From an uncultured Clostridia bacterium (GTDB taxonomy: Bacteria; Bacillota; Clostridia; Oscillospirales; Ruminococcaceae): 64,000 nt of DNA. Shown here piece after piece: positions 60,993-64,000 of the stretch. The DNA lies in assembly GCA_945876755.1 (NCBI GenBank), contig CAMCPM010000005.1, forward strand, positions 62,001 through 126,000, read 5' to 3'. A program made the translations under genes and the position numbers. The notes beneath the pieces were generated by a model that ran no database searches, was not told the DNA's origin, and was given only the letters and a program-made list of their open reading frames with translations. Numbering within the stretch: the stretch's first letter is position 1; each line of letters starts with the position of its first letter.

Positions 60993-61021
60993 AATCCCGT
61001 ATCTTGTAAAGATACGGGATT
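60993..61021 (-). terminator. Hairpin after the symporter gene
   Basis: AATCCCGTATCTT (60993-61005) and AAGATACGGGATT (61009-61021) are perfect complements, loop of 3 nt; the T tail is weak on both strands. Probably ends the minus-strand symporter transcript. Confidence 0.68.
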
Positions 61022-61041
61022 TAGTTAATTATATACTTTGC

Positions 61042-62625
61042 TCAGACTTCCTTTTCGGCAAGCTGCTTTTTGCAGTCCGCAAAAATCTCCTCAACGTGTT
61101 CGGGATTTTTTACCTTTGTAAATGCGCTTACGACAGGGACTATAATAAGTCCTACTATCATAGCAATAGCGCCTGCGTTGATGGGAGAAGCCATGTTAAG
61201 CTTCAGCGAATCCGCAGCCTTTGTAGCCTCGGGGAAAAATCCGAGACTGAAAATTATCATATGTATAACGGTAATTCCAACGCCAGTCACAAAGCTTGCC
61301 CACACAGCAGCCTTTGTAACTTTCTTTGAGAAAAGTCCGTACATAAACGGCGCAAGAAAAGCTCCTGCAAGCGCACCCCATGAAATAGACATAAGGGTCG
61401 AAATGTAAGCATTGGGATTAAGAGCGATAATGACCGATATCAGCAGGAATACAGCAATAAGTATACGCATGATAAGTACCTGCTTTGTATCGTTCATTTC
61501 CTTTTTGTAAAAAGGCTTGATAAGGTCAATAGTAAGCGTCGAGCTTGATGTAAGTACCAGCGAGGAAAGCGTTGACATCGAAGCGGAAAGCACCAGTACA
61601 ACAACTATGCCGATAAGCAGTTCGGGAAGCGCCGCCTGAAGCATTGCAGGAACGATGGAGTCATAAGCAAGCTTACCGTTTGAACCTGTTTCAATGAGAG
61701 CCCTGCCTGTTGCCGCAGCTGTTTCCGCGTCAGCAGCACCATAAAGTCTGCCGAAACCGCCCATGAGATACGAGCCTCCTGCGACCACAAGAGCAAATAC
61801 CGTAGAAATAACAGTACCTCTTGTAATAGCCTTGTTGTCCTTGATAGCGTAGAATTTCTGTACCATCTGCGGCAGACCCCATGTACCCAGCGAGGTGAGA
61901 ATAACAACACCCAGCAGATTGATAGGGTCAGGTCCGAACAGAGAATTAAGCGTACCTGCCTCAACACCCTTGTCGGTAATTTCACCGAGAGCCGCAGTAG
62001 CCTCGATCCAGCCACCCTTGCCGTTGATAACGCATATAACTACCGCCGCAATACCGGCAAGCATAATGATACCCTGAACAAAATCGTTGATAGCAGTAGC
62101 CTTGTAGCCGCCAAGGATAACATATGCCGCAGTAAGAACAGCCATTGCAATAATGCACGCCGAGTACGGAATGTTGAAAGCCATACCGAACAAACGTGAA
62201 AGTCCGTTGTAAACCGAAGCGGTATATGGGATAAGGAAAACAAATACAATTACCGCCGAAACTATTTTCAGACTTTTGGAATCGTATCTTTTCTCAAAAA
62301 ATTCCGGCATTGTGGAAGCATTAAGATGCTTTGAAATAATTCTTGTGCGTTTTCCGAGAACGAGCCACGCCAGAGTCGAACCGAGAAAAGCGTTTCCGAT
62401 TCCTATCCAAGCCGCCGAAACGCCGTAGCTCCAGCCGAACTGTCCGGCATAGCCGATAAAAACCACCGCCGAAAAGTAAGATGTTCCGTAAGCAAACGCC
62501 GTGAACCAGCCGCCAAGACTTCTTCCGCCAAGAACGAAATCCGAAACGGACGAGGTTTTTCTCCGGCAGTAAATACCGATACCCAGCATAACCGCCAGAT
62601 AAATAATAAGTATTGCATATAACAT
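61042..62625 (-). CDS. Sodium:solute symporter (SSF family)
   Basis: 527 residues, about 13 membrane helices. Family features: the N-terminal SSVSDFVLGGRSLGGWFTAFAYGTSYFSAVVFIGYAG, ILGGYKATAINDFVQGIIML, and SASMSTLSSLVLTSSSTLTIDLIKPF (sodium-site Ser/Thr). Resembles PutP-type amino acid and carbohydrate symporters; substrate not determinable. ATG follows GGGGG; monocistronic with its own strong promoter and an inverted repeat near the start site. Confidence 0.9.
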   Translation of the reverse strand: MLYAILIIYLAVMLGIGIYCRRKTSSVSDFVLGGRSLGGWFTAFAYGTSYFSAVVFIGYAGQFGWSYGVSAAWIGIGNAFLGSTLAWLVLGKRTRIISKHLNASTMPEFFEKRYDSKSLKIVSAVIVFVFLIPYTASVYNGLSRLFGMAFNIPYSACIIAMAVLTAAYVILGGYKATAINDFVQGIIMLAGIAAVVICVINGKGGWIEATAALGEITDKGVEAGTLNSLFGPDPINLLGVVILTSLGTWGLPQMVQKFYAIKDNKAITRGTVISTVFALVVAGGSYLMGGFGRLYGAADAETAAATGRALIETGSNGKLAYDSIVPAMLQAALPELLIGIVVVLVLSASMSTLSSLVLTSSSTLTIDLIKPFYKKEMNDTKQVLIMRILIAVFLLISVIIALNPNAYISTLMSISWGALAGAFLAPFMYGLFSKKVTKAAVWASFVTGVGITVIHMIIFSLGFFPEATKAADSLKLNMASPINAGAIAMIVGLIIVPVVSAFTKVKNPEHVEEIFADCKKQLAEKEV

Positions 62626-62659
62626 TTTCAGTCCCCCTGCTTTATTACATAAAATCGCA

Positions 62660-62677
62660 TTAGCTTTAAAGTGCTAA
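62660..62677. promoter_or_regulatory. Inverted repeat downstream of the symporter promoter
   Basis: TTAGC and GCTAA arms with an 8-nt centre containing CTTTAAAG, 10 nt downstream of the -10 box. Candidate repressor site. Confidence 0.45.
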
Positions 62678-62686
62678 AGTAATTAT

Positions 62687-62715
62687 ATTATAACAAATCT
62701 TTCCCTTTTTGTCAA
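62687..62715 (-). promoter_or_regulatory. Consensus promoter of the symporter gene
   Basis: On the minus strand exact TTGACA (62715-62710), 17-nt spacer, exact TATAAT (62692-62687). Confidence 0.9.
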
Positions 62716-62739
62716 CATAAAGTTTCATAAAAATAAAAA

Positions 62740-62771
62740 CAGCGGATGCCGGTATAAGCCAACATCCGCTG
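62740..62771 (-). terminator. Terminator after the beta-propeller gene
   Basis: CAGCGGATG (62740-62748) pairs with CATCCGCTG (62763-62771); the minus side continues TTTTTATTTTT. Confidence 0.9.
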
Positions 62772-62788
62772 CAAAAGCTTTAAAAGCT

Positions 62789-64000
62789 TCAATATTCAAA
62801 AGAACCAATAACCTTCATGTCGCTGAGTCTTGCGGAAACGATTCTTCCGTTGCCAATAATGTAAAGAGTGTCGCCGCATATTTCAGCACGGCAGAAAACC
62901 ATGCTGTCATCAACATCAACATATTCGATAACACCCTTCTGAACGAAACCGTCATCACCGTAACCGAAAACATAATAGCTGTTTTTGGTACCGAACTCAT
63001 TATAGCTGTAAACAGGAATACCTATAAAGTCGTTTTCGTTGTCAATAAGGACTGCACGCCTGTCGGTAAGCGCCGCCGAGAACATCTCGCTGCCGTCACC
63101 GATAACCGTACCGTTCACAGCCAGACCCGTTTCCGAGTCGTACATAGTAAGAGCAATACCGCCGTCCTGCGCCTTGCCTGCGCCGAAAAGGAGCTTATCG
63201 GAGTAACAGTAAAGATACGCCGAATTACTCATAACCGACTGAGCAAGTGTAGGAGGATTAGTGGAAAGGTCAAGTACGATAACCGCCTCGCCGCTTTCAT
63301 CATCAATAATTCTTGCGTAATTTTTTTCAAACCGTACAGCGGAAATTTTACCGTCAGGCATAAGCTGACCTGCGCTGTTAACAACGGTAAGGGATTTATC
63401 CAGAACATAAACCGACGCAGAGGATTTGCCTTCCTTATCGGTAATTTTTGCAGCAACGCGGAACATTCCGTCATATTCGTTCATACTTTGCTGACCGAGA
63501 ACAGCGCCCTCGACCGAGCAGCTTGAACGGTAAGAAAGTCCGCCTCCGGAAAGGTCAAAGGAAGAAATAACGCTGTATTCCGTGTCCTTTTTGCCCACTC
63601 CGGCAATATATAAAGTGTCTGCCGAGCAGTAAACATATCTGCCTCCGCCGAGAACAGCCTTTACCGTAGCAGAAATATCGCTTCCGCCGAAATTTATGGC
63701 AGAAACAACAGTATAGTCCGTATCCGCCGCATTTGACGGAACTATTATGTCTTCAGCAGCAATGTAAAATTTTTCTCCGTCCAAATAATAAGCAGGCACA
63801 AAACTGTCAAGGTCGGCCTGCGTGTCCAACGGCTTTACACGGTAATCGGTATAAGCCGATACCATGTAAAGAACACCGTCAACTATTTTAGAAGATGTGC
63901 AGCTGCCATTCTGTTTATAAGCAGCCGAGTGTACAGGGTTTGTCGGGTCGCTGACATCATAGATGTCGGCAATAACATTTGTACGGCTCACCGTACCGAC
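62789..64000 (-). CDS. Beta-propeller domain protein (C-terminal part, cut by window end)
   Basis: The frame is open to the right edge, so only the C-terminal about 404 residues are seen. The first visible part, ...NVIADIYDVSDPTNPVHSAAYKQNGSCTSSKIVDGVLYMVSAYTDYRV, and repeated aromatic/Asp blades match Beta_propel (secreted C-terminal beta-propeller) proteins, which are usually exported and often lipid- or membrane-anchored at the N-terminus, here out of view. The role is unknown. Confidence 0.85.
   Translation of the reverse strand, partial: VGTVSRTNVIADIYDVSDPTNPVHSAAYKQNGSCTSSKIVDGVLYMVSAYTDYRVKPLDTQADLDSFVPAYYLDGEKFYIAAEDIIVPSNAADTDYTVVSAINFGGSDISATVKAVLGGGRYVYCSADTLYIAGVGKKDTEYSVISSFDLSGGGLSYRSSCSVEGAVLGQQSMNEYDGMFRVAAKITDKEGKSSASVYVLDKSLTVVNSAGQLMPDGKISAVRFEKNYARIIDDESGEAVIVLDLSTNPPTLAQSVMSNSAYLYCYSDKLLFGAGKAQDGGIALTMYDSETGLAVNGTVIGDGSEMFSAALTDRRAVLIDNENDFIGIPVYSYNEFGTKNSYYVFGYGDDGFVQKGVIEYVDVDDSMVFCRAEICGDTLYIIGNGRIVSARLSDMKVIGSFEY

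Noticed and set aside
1..64000. tRNA, rRNA, prophage or intact insertion sequences
   Set aside because: No tRNA cloverleaf, rRNA segment, phage structural gene or complete transposase was recognised in the window.

Overview
The window looks like chromosomal DNA from a low-to-moderate GC Gram-positive anaerobe of the class Clostridia. A Ruminococcus-like member of the Oscillospiraceae is the best guess. This is inferred from sporulation-type genes (spoVG, spoIIE, pdaA-type deacetylase, dacF-type carboxypeptidase), strong AAGGAGG-type ribosome binding sites with frequent TTG/GTG starts, an IreB/LexA/MurC gene set, a glgB-glgC-glgD-glgA cluster of clostridial type, and a surplus of sugar-binding lipoproteins and glycosidases typical of a gut glycan user. 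No species can be named from the sequence alone.

Layout. 1-3.6 kb: the 5' end of spoVG (minus) diverges from a murC-lexA-CPBP protease-small protein operon. 3.6-6.5 kb: a large YfhO-type membrane protein. 6.6-13.7 kb is the most accessory part: a serine-recombinase remnant, palindromic mobile-looking repeats, a GntR/YtrA-controlled ABC exporter operon ending in a CPBP protein, a convergent TetR-controlled ABC exporter, and a four-repeat type I-C-like CRISPR array with no cas genes in view. 14-20 kb: glycogen operon on the minus strand (glgB-glgC-glgD-glgA), whose branching enzyme has a histone-H1-like tail. 20-25 kb: spoIIE, a DUF378 protein, a divergent LCP protein and a YpsA-like SLOG protein on the minus strand, then alr. 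26-32 kb: orphan sugar-binding lipoproteins, a D,D-carboxypeptidase, an esterase and cytidine deaminase. 32.5-37.4 kb: two neighbouring secreted proteins with GHL10-type (DUF187) domains, the second fused to an N-acetylmuramoyl-L-alanine amidase. 37.5-43 kb: AI-2E permease, a split TauE/SafE permease, ruvX, comEB, an HGSNAT-like membrane protein, rsmA and ireB. 43-48 kb: a polysaccharide deacetylase, a BspA-type leucine-rich lipoprotein behind a structured leader RNA, and a GH95 fucosidase. 48-51 kb: purine-rich palindromic spacer DNA and a sugar-sensor diguanylate cyclase. 51-64 kb: two lipoproteins, a third CPBP protease, an HEXXH protein, a 38-residue membrane peptide, a flippase, a GH36 alpha-galactosidase, another sugar-binding lipoprotein, a sodium:solute symporter and a beta-propeller protein cut by the window end.

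The two least ordinary signals are non-coding. (1) A family of about 100-bp palindromic elements (four full copies and one half copy) shares the terminal inverted repeat TACTAA(A/T), and the three best-preserved copies are flanked by matching 3-bp direct repeats (TTA/TTA, TTA/TTA, TAA/TAA), as expected of a MITE that moves by transposition. One copy supplies the stop codon of a regulator gene inside an operon and another lies in a 5' UTR. (2) A leader of about 145 nt before the leucine-rich lipoprotein starts at a good promoter, can form a 13-bp closing stem and a UUCG-capped terminator, and contains a segment that can pair with either, which is the architecture of a riboswitch or attenuator of no class I recognise.

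Starts were chosen by ribosome-binding-site spacing, so several differ from the longest possible frame.
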